Assembly: GCA_016716435.1 (NCBI GenBank)
Contig: JADJWI010000004.1
Location: 143,459-207,458 of the forward strand
Length of the DNA stretch: 64,000 bases
Source of the DNA: Acidobacteriota bacterium
GTDB lineage: Bacteria > Acidobacteriota > Blastocatellia > Pyrinomonadales > Pyrinomonadaceae
Direction: 5' to 3'
How positions within the stretch are numbered: the first letter of the stretch is position 1; every line of letters begins with the position of its first letter. A model generated the notes under the pieces. It did not search any database and was not told where the DNA came from. It saw only the letters and a list, made by a program, of their open reading frames with translations. Positions 29,780-37,500 of the stretch are shown here, piece by piece. The position numbers and the translations under genes were made by a program.

Positions 29780-30742
29780 CTAAACTGTTGGGATCCCCAA
29801 TTTTTCTTTAATGTACTTAGAAAGATCACTTGAAACCTCATCAAATTCATAACGATGAATCTTTTTTGACTCAAAATCGATCTTTACGTCCGCCAAAAAT
29901 TTATCGAAGTCCTTATTCTGTTTGCAGAGCTTATTTATGGTTTCCCAGTCGAGTATTTCACGGCTTCGTGCTGGATAAAGAATTTTGGAAGCGTCAATAT
30001 CGGCCGGATCGAGTTGAATAATACCAATACCGAACGATGAAGCAAGTCTCTCGAGTTCGGAAAGAAACTCATCATCCTGCTTAATTTCGACGGCTACAAG
30101 ATAGCCCTCGTGGGCCCATGATGAATTAGACACGGCTTGGAAATACGCTTCTCTATAGTTCGCTTTTGAAAGGGACTTCTTAATCTCAAATGAAAACAGT
30201 CGCAACGAGTTGTTGTCCGAAAGGCGATTGAATTCAATTACATTCTTTTGCCAATCATCGAGTGGAAGGTAGAAACCAACCATGTCAGGGTGGATCCATT
30301 CGTTATAGCCAGCCTTTGTCGAATTCTCGTGTTTTATCGTCTTCGTGTATATGGCTCGACCACGATTAAATGAGGGATTAGAGTTTGCGTAGTAGGCAAG
30401 TAACGGGTGAAGGTCTCGTTCATGATAACCGGTTTTGGCGGGAGCGGCTTTACCTTCAGCTTTCTCGATTCTATTAATTGTATCCGGAGCTAGTTCGGCT
30501 ACGCGGCTCTTGAGAAAAAATCGAGCGGGACGTGATCCCACCTTAACAAACTTCGAATCTTGGTTATCTCTAACCTCTACGTAGATACGAGCCCCGAGAC
30601 TGGCCCAAGGCGTCTTACCAGTAGTTGTCAGTCGGGCAGCGAGTCCGGTTTTTAGCCCGACCTCCCAAATGTCTTGATAAACCATTGGCTGTGGGGCTGT
30701 CTTCAGTACGTCAAAGGCCAAATCAAGAAACGAATAACTCAT
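29780..30742 (-). CDS. HrgA-like protein: HARE-HTH plus COG2958-type domain
   Basis: A 320-residue protein. Residues about 4-75 form a HARE-HTH (HB1/ASXL-type winged-helix) module: LDLAFDVLKTAPQPMVYQDIW ... WASLGARIYVEV. From about 105 on there is a domain like Helicobacter HrgA: HPLLAYYAN, KTIKHENSTKAGYNEWIHPDMVG, LFSFEIKK and SWAHEGYLVAVEI. HrgA replaces or accompanies restriction endonuclease genes, and EWxHPD with FEIKK may be nuclease-like. No methyltransferase is nearby. It is AT-richer than its neighbours and sits beside an IS and repeats, which suggests transfer. Confidence 0.75.
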   Translation of the reverse strand: MSYSFLDLAFDVLKTAPQPMVYQDIWEVGLKTGLAARLTTTGKTPWASLGARIYVEVRDNQDSKFVKVGSRPARFFLKSRVAELAPDTINRIEKAEGKAAPAKTGYHERDLHPLLAYYANSNPSFNRGRAIYTKTIKHENSTKAGYNEWIHPDMVGFYLPLDDWQKNVIEFNRLSDNNSLRLFSFEIKKSLSKANYREAYFQAVSNSSWAHEGYLVAVEIKQDDEFLSELERLASSFGIGIIQLDPADIDASKILYPARSREILDWETINKLCKQNKDFDKFLADVKIDFESKKIHRYEFDEVSSDLSKYIKEKLGIPTV

Positions 30743-30904
30743 ATTAATTGTGCCCTGCGGTACGATTTGAAAAGTATTCGGACTCGTCCGCGATGTATTC
30801 CCGCAAGATATTTAGATTGTCGCCGCAGTATAGGGTGTTCATGGGAACGCGATCCGGTTTTCAGGGATATTACATTATTGGCGTTTTTGGCGCAATAACT
30901 TTTG

Positions 30905-31060
30905 TCGGGCAAGGGCGGCGGCGGAGCCGCTTTGGTTCGGGACGGCTTCGGGAAAGGCGGAGCCTTTCCGCACATCATGGCGGCAAGCCGCGATCATGCA
31001 TAACGCCTTTTGGAGAGGCGAGCCTCTCCGCTCTGCGATGCGGCGGAGCCGGGTTTGGAT
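30905..31060. repeat. Cluster of small GGCGGAGCC palindromes
   Basis: Several short inverted repeats are packed together: GCGGCGGAGCCGC, AAAGGCGGAGCCTTT, GAGAGGCGAGCCTCTC and GGCGGAGCC again near 31045. They read as hairpins with a shared core. Confidence 0.65.
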
Positions 31061-31266
31061 GATGGATCGGCGTGCGGGCGGAAATTTCTCTTGACCTGTA
31101 TGTTGTGGGTATGATACATTCGTGTCGGTGCGGGAGAGGTGTCAACAAATTGGGATCGGTGGCTCGGGGCGAGGGGTGTTTGACATTGTTCAACTATTTA
31201 GGGGCTCGGGGCGGCCGGCGGCGGTTGCTGCGAACTTTTCCGCACCCGCCGGGCAAATCAGCCGCG

Positions 31267-31337
31267 TGTTTCAGTTGTTTCACTTGTTTCAGTTGTTTCA
31301 CTCGTTTCAGTTGTTTCACTTGTTTCAGTTGTTTCAG
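31267..31337 (+). repeat. TGTTTCAGT/TGTTTCACT 9-base satellite
   Basis: Eight units of TGTTTCA(G/C)T run in tandem with one C substitution and alternating G/C at position 8 (an 18-base higher-order unit). In frame they translate to repeats such as KQLKQV on the minus strand. Confidence 0.9.
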
Positions 31338-31414
31338 AAACGCGCACTCTCCGCAAAAAATGAAACACTCCCAATGCGGAATACGCATGCGGAAGCCCGG
31401 ACTCGAAGACTTCT

Positions 31415-31465
31415 ACCACCCCGTCCGCCGAAGCGGCGGCCACCCCTCCTAAGCAAGGAGGGGGG
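31415..31465 (-). repeat. CCCTCCTT hairpin repeat, copy c (reversed)
   Basis: The reverse complement of the copies at 27531 and 27699: ACCACCCCGTCCGCCG, then GCGGCGGCCACCCCTCCT, then AGCAAGGAGGGG. Confidence 0.8.
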
Positions 31466-31607
31466 CTTTAGGAATGCGGAAGCCTGCGCGTCAGCAAGGG
31501 CTTATCCTCCAATGCGATCTTCGAAATCTGGAATTTGGAATCTGGAATTCCCGCAGGCCGGGACTCAAAACTCAGCAACTCCGCAACTCTGCAACTCAAT
31601 GCCGAGC

Positions 31608-32051
31608 TTAGCCGATGGCGGCTTCGGATTTGCCGCAGTGTTTGCCGAAGGCTTCGACGAGTGCCTGGGCGATGACCTGCGGCGGGCGGCCCTCGAGGTC
31701 GCGGCGCTCGAACATTTCAACGAGCTGGCCGTTCTTAAGGAAGCCGATCGCCGGCGAGGACGGTGCGTAGCCGGTAAAGAACTCGCGAGCCGTCTCGGTC
31801 GCATCAATATCGGCACCCGCAAAAACGGTGATCGCCCTGTCCGGCTTGGCTTCGCTGGCCTGCAGTGCCATCGCGATGCCCGGCCGCACGCCGCCGGCCG
31901 CACATCCGCAAACGGAGTTTACAACGACCATCAGCGTTCCGTCGGTCGCTTTTACCGCTTCGGCAACAGCTTCGCTGGACTTGGTCTCTTCGATGCCGAG
32001 GTCGGCGAGTTCGGCACGCATACCGTGGATCATTATTTCGGGATAAGGCAT
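31608..32051 (-). CDS. BrxA/BrxB-family bacilliredoxin
   Basis: A 147-residue thioredoxin-fold protein. The redox site is SVCGCAAG (CGC motif, residues near 47-51), typical of the YphP/YqiW (bacilliredoxin) family that removes bacillithiol from proteins. MPYPEIM at the N terminus and FFTGYAPSSPAIGF are also family hallmarks. GAGGAG is 7 bases before the ATG. The thiol used in this organism is not shown by the sequence. Confidence 0.93.
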   Translation of the reverse strand: MPYPEIMIHGMRAELADLGIEETKSSEAVAEAVKATDGTLMVVVNSVCGCAAGGVRPGIAMALQASEAKPDRAITVFAGADIDATETAREFFTGYAPSSPAIGFLKNGQLVEMFERRDLEGRPPQVIAQALVEAFGKHCGKSEAAIG

Positions 32052-32234
32052 ATTTTCTGCTCCTCTATATCTAAATATTTAACAAGCAAGGCCGCGATTT
32101 TCAATCTTGACCTTTTTGTCAAGTATCCGAGATGGCGGCTTCGGAGTCAAGCCCGAGCCTCGCGTTTGCCCATTGGGCGCGTATCCAATAGTATTGTTGC
32201 TTGGGCCGGGCCGCTCCCGCTCAACCGTTTGCCA

Positions 32235-32792
32235 ATGGCGATCGAAACCGAGAAAAAGTACCGACTCGATAAGCCCACAATGGTCGCGATTGCGGACAGG
32301 CTTCGGGAACTCGGCGCCGAATTTATCACCGAGCGGTTCGAGCAAAATTTCATTTACCGCAATGGCATTCCGGACGAGACCAATGCCGTTCTCCGCATCC
32401 GCAAGATCGGCGAAAGCACCTTTCTCACATATAAAGAACGCATCAAGAACGACTCCGAGTTTAAGACCAAGATCGAACACGAGACGCTTGTCTCGGACGC
32501 CGAAGAGATGGAGTTCATCGTCGCAAAGCTCGGCTACAAGCTGGCCGTCGTTTACGAAAAGCACCGCAAGACATTTCACCTCGGCGACTGCGAGGTCGTG
32601 CTCGATGAGCTTCCCTTCGGGCAATATATGGAGATCGAGGGCGAACCCAAAGAGATACTTGAGGTCGAAAAAATGCTCGACGCCGAGGCTTATCAAGCCG
32701 AAACGCGGGGCTACTCGCGGCTGACCGTGAAATATGGCAAGGACGAGGACGGCATCAAAACGGCCCGCTTCGGGCGAGCCCGCTCTGCCTAA
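32235..32792 (+). CDS. CYTH-domain protein, class IV adenylate cyclase / triphosphatase-like
   Basis: 185 residues starting at MAIETEKKYR (32235). The start carries the ExExK signature of CYTH proteins (IETEKK), and the tunnel-lining charged residues follow: VLRIRKIG, LTYKER, KIEHE, EKHRKTF, VVLDELPF and YMEIEGE. Such proteins are CyaB-type adenylate cyclases or, more often, triphosphate-tunnel enzymes that cleave inorganic triphosphate or similar. The convergent neighbour is ppk1, which makes a polyphosphate-related role attractive. The frame is open far upstream, but that part is repeat DNA and the antisense of the bacilliredoxin gene. Confidence 0.87.
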   Translation: MAIETEKKYRLDKPTMVAIADRLRELGAEFITERFEQNFIYRNGIPDETNAVLRIRKIGESTFLTYKERIKNDSEFKTKIEHETLVSDAEEMEFIVAKLGYKLAVVYEKHRKTFHLGDCEVVLDELPFGQYMEIEGEPKEILEVEKMLDAEAYQAETRGYSRLTVKYGKDEDGIKTARFGRARSA

Positions 32793-34945
32793 AAGCTCAG
32801 GTCCTCGCCGACGAACTCCGCCTGCGAATCGACCGGCTCGGCATTTCCTTGTGCGATTTTCTTGTAGGTCCCATCGGGCTTCAGCAATTTGGAATTGACG
32901 TTGTCGCGGAGATAAACGTCAAAGAATCGGTCGCGAAGATAGGTCTTGATCTCTTCGTCGAGCACCGGCACAACGACCTCGACGCGGCGGTCAAGATTTC
33001 GTTGCATCCAATCGGCACTGCCGAAATAGAACTCATCGGCTCCCGCATTTTTGAAGTAGAAAACGCGGCTGTGTTCGAGAAATCGCCCGACTACCGAACG
33101 AACGCGAATGTTCTCCGAAAGCCCCGGAACACCCGGCCGCAGCGAACAAATGCCGCGAATAATCAGGTCGATCTCCACTCCCGCGTTCGAAGCCTCATAA
33201 AGCGCTTCGATAAGGTCCTCATCGGTAAGGCTGTTCGCCTTCAAAATGATGCGAGCTTCCTTTCCGGCTTTTTTGTTTGCGGTCTCGCGGCGGACGAGAT
33301 CGAAGAACCGCTCGCGAAGGTTTAGAGGCGCGACGAGCATTCGCCGGTAAGTATCCTGCTGCGAATATCCGGTCAGGAAATTGAAAAGATAGGTCGCATC
33401 CGCCCCGATGTCTTCATCGGCAGTGATCAGCCCTAGATCGGTATAAAGCTTTGCGGTAAAGGGATTGTAGTTTCCGGTCGCTATGTGGACATAGCGGGCA
33501 AGCTTGTCGCGTTCGCGGCGGACGACCAGCAGCACTTTCGAGTGCGTCTTGAGCGCGTTGATGCCGTAAACGACGTGAACGCCTTCGTTCTCAAGCCGCC
33601 GTGCCCATTCTATGTTGTTCTCTTCGTCAAACCGCGCCTTGAGCTCGACAACCGCTGTGACCTGCTTTCCTAATTGGCTGGCCCGCATGAGCGAGCGAAC
33701 GACAGGTGAATCCTTGCCTGTGCGGTAAAGACAGATCTTGATCGCCTGCACATTCGGGTCTTCGGCCGCCTCAGCAAGAAAATCCGTTACCGCGGTGAAT
33801 GATGTGAACGGATGATGAAGCAGAATATCCTGCTTCTTGACGGCGTCAAAAACACTTTTCTTGTCGTGAAGCACCGCCGGATGGACCGGATGAAACGGTT
33901 TGTCTTTGAGCGAAGGCCGCGGCAGCGAATAAAGCTGCATCAGGTCGGGAATATCCACAAACCCGTCGATCTTGTAAACGTCTTGATCCGTAAGGCCGAT
34001 GCCCTCGGTCAGCACCTTCAGCATTCTATCCGGCATCGCCGATGAAACCTCCAGCCTTACGGGAAAGCGAAAGCGCCGTCGCTGAAGTTCGTGTTCAAGC
34101 GTCCGCATAAGGTCGCCAGCCTCGTCTTCGCGGATCTCGATATCTGCATCGCGGGTAACCCGAAAAAGAAACCCTTCGCCGGTCTTCATGTTCGGAAAAA
34201 GCTCCCGGGCGTTTGCCGAGATCACCTCTTCGATAAGTGTGAAACGGCCTTTCTTTTCGCTGATCGGCACGAGCCGCGGGACGCTCGGCGGCAGCTTGAT
34301 GCGAGCAAACCGCTTCTGCCGGAATAGGTGACGCAGGTTCTTTTGCGTGAGCTGCCGATTGGGCTCGATGAAGATGCCGATGTTGACGCTAAGGTTCGAA
34401 ATATACGGGAACGGGTGGCTCGAATCGACCGACTGCGGCGTCAAAATCGGGAAAAGGTTCTCGCGAAAATACTTGTCGAGCTTCCGACGCTCCTTTATCG
34501 GCAGCGATTTGTAAGGCTCGATGGTGACGCCGGTGGCGGCAAGCTCCGGCAGGACGGATTGCTGAAGACATGCCACCTGTTTTTTGAGCATCGGGCGGAG
34601 CCGGCGGCCGATCTCGGAAAGCTGGTCGGCGGGCATCATCCCGTCCGGCGAAGGATCGACGATGCCCTCTTCAAGCTGTTCCTTAAGGCCCGAGACACGG
34701 ATCATGAAGAACTCATCGAGGTTGGTCGAGAAGATCGAAAGGAACTTGAGCCGTTCGAGCAGAGGCTGCTCCTCGTTAAGAGCCTCGTCGAGCACGCGGC
34801 GGTTGAACTCAAGCCAGCTCAACTCGCGGTTAAAAAGACGCGGTTCCTCAGGCGCGGCCATTTCGGTTTTTGGTTTCGGCCGGGCGGTCGGTTTCGGCTT
34901 TGTCGGGGTTCGTTTTCGCAAACGCGTGTTAGCTGGGCGTTCCAT
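32789..34945 (-). CDS. ppk1: Polyphosphate kinase 1
   Basis: A 718-residue enzyme that reversibly makes polyphosphate from ATP. The N-terminal helical domain starts at NRELSWLEFNRRVL and contains STNLDEFFMIRV. The two phospholipase-D-like C domains hold the phosphorylated histidine in ALKTHSKVLLV and the second His in EHSRVFYF. A basic Lys/Arg/Pro-rich tail of about 30 residues precedes the core, and ATG 34945 keeps it. The gene ends with a 4-base overlap with the convergent CYTH gene. Membrane-associated in other bacteria. Confidence 0.95.
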   Translation of the reverse strand: MERPANTRLRKRTPTKPKPTARPKPKTEMAAPEEPRLFNRELSWLEFNRRVLDEALNEEQPLLERLKFLSIFSTNLDEFFMIRVSGLKEQLEEGIVDPSPDGMMPADQLSEIGRRLRPMLKKQVACLQQSVLPELAATGVTIEPYKSLPIKERRKLDKYFRENLFPILTPQSVDSSHPFPYISNLSVNIGIFIEPNRQLTQKNLRHLFRQKRFARIKLPPSVPRLVPISEKKGRFTLIEEVISANARELFPNMKTGEGFLFRVTRDADIEIREDEAGDLMRTLEHELQRRRFRFPVRLEVSSAMPDRMLKVLTEGIGLTDQDVYKIDGFVDIPDLMQLYSLPRPSLKDKPFHPVHPAVLHDKKSVFDAVKKQDILLHHPFTSFTAVTDFLAEAAEDPNVQAIKICLYRTGKDSPVVRSLMRASQLGKQVTAVVELKARFDEENNIEWARRLENEGVHVVYGINALKTHSKVLLVVRRERDKLARYVHIATGNYNPFTAKLYTDLGLITADEDIGADATYLFNFLTGYSQQDTYRRMLVAPLNLRERFFDLVRRETANKKAGKEARIILKANSLTDEDLIEALYEASNAGVEIDLIIRGICSLRPGVPGLSENIRVRSVVGRFLEHSRVFYFKNAGADEFYFGSADWMQRNLDRRVEVVVPVLDEEIKTYLRDRFFDVYLRDNVNSKLLKPDGTYKKIAQGNAEPVDSQAEFVGEDLSF

Positions 34946-35029
34946 AAGCGTAATTCTTCATTATAGACCGCCGCGACGAGTTGATGATGTTAATTCGATG
35001 TTACAGAGTTGTTACGTGCGAGACAAGGT

Positions 35030-35611
35030 TCAGGGTTTTATCGTGACCGGAGTTCCGATCGGTATCGCGTCAAAAAGTGCCTGCATTTCGTTATTCTTGA
35101 GAGCAATGCAGCCTTCCGTCCAGTCGCTTTTCTCGCCGCCGCCGTGAATGTAGATCTCGCCGCCGAGCTTCGTCTTTTGTGGAGGCATTCGCTTTTCATC
35201 GGTGGCATCGGCGATCGCTCGATGCTCCTCCTCCGAGATCAAGCCCTCGGCAAAGCCGCGTTCGGCATCTTCGCGAGACGGATAACTAATTCCGAGGGAA
35301 AGGAAGAATCGGCTTTCGGGATTCTTGGTGAAGACGTAAAAGTCACCTTCGGGCGTACGCCCGTCGCCCTCGATCGCCTTGTCGCCATCGGGAGCGAGCC
35401 CAAGCCCGATACCAAATTCAGCGATCAGCAGTTCGCCGTCAAACACCGCGAGCTTTCGTTTTGCCTTTTCGATGACGATCCACGGTGCCTCCATAGCTGG
35501 AAACTGCACCTCGGCGTCGTTCCCGACCTGATCATTCATAAAATATTTAGCGGCCGCGAAGATCGGCCCAAATGCAAGGAACGCTGCGGCGGCGACGATC
35601 AACTTCCTCAT
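35030..35611 (-). CDS. Exported L,D-transpeptidase (YkuD/ErfK type)
   Basis: 193 residues from ATG 35611 (MRKLIVAAAAFLAF); the upstream 26 codons overlap the previous gene. There is a signal anchor at about 1-20 and one YkuD domain with GRTPEGDFYV, IYIHGGG and the catalytic WTEGCIAL (Cys). It forms 3-3 cross-links in peptidoglycan or attaches proteins. Its start overlaps the archaemetzincin stop (TGATG), so it is the last gene of a coupled operon. Confidence 0.9.
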   Translation of the reverse strand: MRKLIVAAAAFLAFGPIFAAAKYFMNDQVGNDAEVQFPAMEAPWIVIEKAKRKLAVFDGELLIAEFGIGLGLAPDGDKAIEGDGRTPEGDFYVFTKNPESRFFLSLGISYPSREDAERGFAEGLISEEEHRAIADATDEKRMPPQKTKLGGEIYIHGGGEKSDWTEGCIALKNNEMQALFDAIPIGTPVTIKP

Positions 35612-36564
35612 CACTTCACCGCCGCCCGGACCGCATCGGCCTTCCTGCGAAATTCGCCGGCGAATTCGCTCTCCCCTTGCCGTTCCCAAAATGCGGCGAG
35701 CCTTTCATATCGCTCGGCCGGGTCGTAATTCATCGCCCAGGCGAGCTTTGCCATGCACTCGGGGCAACTATCGACCGGTCGTCTGTCCGTCTCGGCGAGG
35801 TGATTTGTGCCCGACATCAGGCATTCATACTTTGTGCAATGCCGCATCGAGAACATATGCCCGGTCTCATGCATCGCGATCTTGAGCGTACGAAACAACA
35901 GCCGGTCCTTCGGATTGTCAGCCTCAAGGATAATGTCGTCCATCCGATAGAGCGACCAAACGCCGACCCGCCTTTCGAGCGATGCCTGCCCAAAAACGAA
36001 TGACCACGTATCGCCGGGATATAAGTCATAGTTCGTGAACGCGATCAATGCCGCCGCATCATCTTTGAGCATCTTTGGAAGCACGTCATCGATGAAATGC
36101 TGTGTCCTTATCTGGTCCCGCGGCGGGTAACCGGCCTTCCGTTTGAGATCTGCGGGAACTTTGCCAAGCCCGCGGTCGGCCAAAAGCTTGACCGGCAAGC
36201 TATAGAAAGCCCGCATATATTCGGCGGTCAGCCGTATCGCCTTTCGCTGCTCGCCGGTGAACCGGCCGATCGGCTGAATGTAGATCGTGCGGCGTTGGTC
36301 GGTCGGCAATGTCGGGCCGGAGGCGATGTATTGCTCGAAGGTCTCTCCGGGCTCGCTCTGCGTTTGAAGCCAATCTCCGTCGAGGACCTTCATCGGCTTA
36401 AAGAACCCCGTTACCGCATCGCGTTGCCGCTTCAACTGCTCGGTTCGGGCGTCCGTCGGCGGCTCGGAAACAACATCAGCCGTCGGAGCATCTTGCTGTG
36501 TGCAGGAGACTGCGAAGGCCGCGGCCATCAAAAATACGGCTTGGAATGTGGAAGCCCTTTTCAT
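35611..36564 (-). CDS. Archaemetzincin-like zinc metallopeptidase, lipoprotein
   Basis: 317 residues. The export signal ends in a lipobox (AVSC, Cys21). HETGHMFSMRH (232-242) is the metzincin HExxHxxxxxH motif, followed by the archaemetzincin zinc-finger pattern Cys243-x4-Cys248-x-Met250 and Cys267-x2-Cys270. Archaemetzincins are aminopeptidase-like proteases; being exported and lipid-anchored is unusual compared with the short cytoplasmic forms. It is preceded by tsaE (3-base gap) and coupled to the L,D-transpeptidase. Confidence 0.88.
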   Translation of the reverse strand: MKRASTFQAVFLMAAAFAVSCTQQDAPTADVVSEPPTDARTEQLKRQRDAVTGFFKPMKVLDGDWLQTQSEPGETFEQYIASGPTLPTDQRRTIYIQPIGRFTGEQRKAIRLTAEYMRAFYSLPVKLLADRGLGKVPADLKRKAGYPPRDQIRTQHFIDDVLPKMLKDDAAALIAFTNYDLYPGDTWSFVFGQASLERRVGVWSLYRMDDIILEADNPKDRLLFRTLKIAMHETGHMFSMRHCTKYECLMSGTNHLAETDRRPVDSCPECMAKLAWAMNYDPAERYERLAAFWERQGESEFAGEFRRKADAVRAAVK

Positions 36565-36567
36565 ATT

Positions 36568-37002
36568 TCAACTGCTTTCGGTGATCGTTACCCGCCGCGG
36601 CCCTTCGCCGCTGCCTTCGATCGACACTTCAAACACCCGCGACGGGAACCTATAGCCGCCGAGGCGCTCGGCCCACTCGATCATGACGACGGCATTCTCC
36701 TGTTCAACCATCTCATCCAACCCGACCCCAAAAGCGGCATCGCTGCCCTCTTCTAACCGCCAAAGATCGATGTGGTAAACGTCTAGCTCATCTGTCCGAT
36801 AAAGATTGACGAGAGTAAAGCTCGGGCTCGTCACTTCATCGATGTCGAAATCAAGGGCGTTCAATACGCCTTTTGTAAAAAGCGTCTTCCCCGCACCGAG
36901 TCCTCCATGGAGCAAGACGGCGTCACCGCCGTGGAGCTGACGGCCAAGCTCTTCGCCAAGCAGAAAGGTCGCCTCGGGCGATGGGCAAACGTGCGTTTCC
37001 AT
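36568..37002 (-). CDS. tsaE: tRNA threonylcarbamoyladenosine synthesis ATPase TsaE
   Basis: 144 residues from ATG 37002 (METHVCPSPEATF). The P-loop GGLGAGKT is at 33-40, with TSPSFTLVN, HIDLWRLE and VVMIEWAER, all conserved in TsaE, the ATPase that works with TsaB and TsaD to make t6A37 on ANN-decoding tRNAs. The start codon shares a base with the stop of the SnoaL-like gene (TAATG). A longer frame to 37182 is antisense and unlikely. In many bacteria tsaE lies next to the NAD(P)HX repair gene, as it almost does here. Confidence 0.93.
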   Translation of the reverse strand: METHVCPSPEATFLLGEELGRQLHGGDAVLLHGGLGAGKTLFTKGVLNALDFDIDEVTSPSFTLVNLYRTDELDVYHIDLWRLEEGSDAAFGVGLDEMVEQENAVVMIEWAERLGGYRFPSRVFEVSIEGSGEGPRRVTITESS

Positions 37003-37409
37003 TATTCGATCGGGAACCCTATCTGCGAGAACCATGAGTGCTTGTCCCAATAGCCGTGCTGCTCGATGATCTTGCCGTCGCGAAACCGAAAGAAGCCGCA
37101 GCCGCGTATCTCGAAACTCCGTCCGGTCGGCTGATGGCCCGCGAACTCGCCTGTCCAAGTTCCGCCGCCGACCCATTCCCATGCGGCCCGGTCGCCGTCA
37201 CCAATAAGGTTTTCAACACGCGACCACGCATCCGGAAATGCCGCAAAGAACGCATCGTTCCCGGCCCTGATCGCGGCCTTTCCAACGTCCGGCTCGCCGA
37301 TCGCCACCTGCAGGTTCACCGCGTCATCGGCGTAGCACTCCGCAACGGCATCGCCATCGCACCGCTGAAAGGCATCGATCCATTTTTGTAGAAGTTCCTT
37401 CGATTCCAT
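37002..37409 (-). CDS. SnoaL/NTF2-like protein
   Basis: A 135-residue NTF2-fold protein (MESKELLQKWIDAFQRCDGD, YADDAVNLQV, GCGFFRFRDGKIIEQHGYWD). The pattern matches SnoaL-like polyketide cyclase relatives of unknown substrate. Translational coupling to tsaE suggests co-expression but no shared pathway is known. Confidence 0.82.
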   Translation of the reverse strand: MESKELLQKWIDAFQRCDGDAVAECYADDAVNLQVAIGEPDVGKAAIRAGNDAFFAAFPDAWSRVENLIGDGDRAAWEWVGGGTWTGEFAGHQPTGRSFEIRGCGFFRFRDGKIIEQHGYWDKHSWFSQIGFPIE

Positions 37410-37500
37410 CGTTTTTCGTACCAGCTATTAGCTTTAAGCTATTAGCTCTAAGCCAGACCTTCAGGCTAAAAGCTAACAGCTTACGGCTTACAGCTTGACA

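Larger units (their letters stand above)
30743..31607. other. Gene-free stretch with three repeat types
   Basis: About 860 bases without a believable gene. It holds the promoter side of the HrgA-like gene, a GGCGGAGCC palindrome cluster (30905-31060), a 9-base satellite (31267-31337) and a reversed CCCTCCTT hairpin (31415-31465), plus one TGCGCGTCAGCAAGGGC word near 31484. Confidence 0.75.

Noticed and set aside
29545..29874. A minus-strand ORF between the truncated gene and the HrgA-like gene
   Set aside because: It overlaps the 3' end of the HrgA-like gene in another frame and has no recognisable features.
31122..32234. Long N-terminal extension of the CYTH gene frame
   Set aside because: It reads through the 9-base satellite, the hairpin repeat and the antisense of the bacilliredoxin gene. 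The CYTH family starts at the ETEKK motif (32235).
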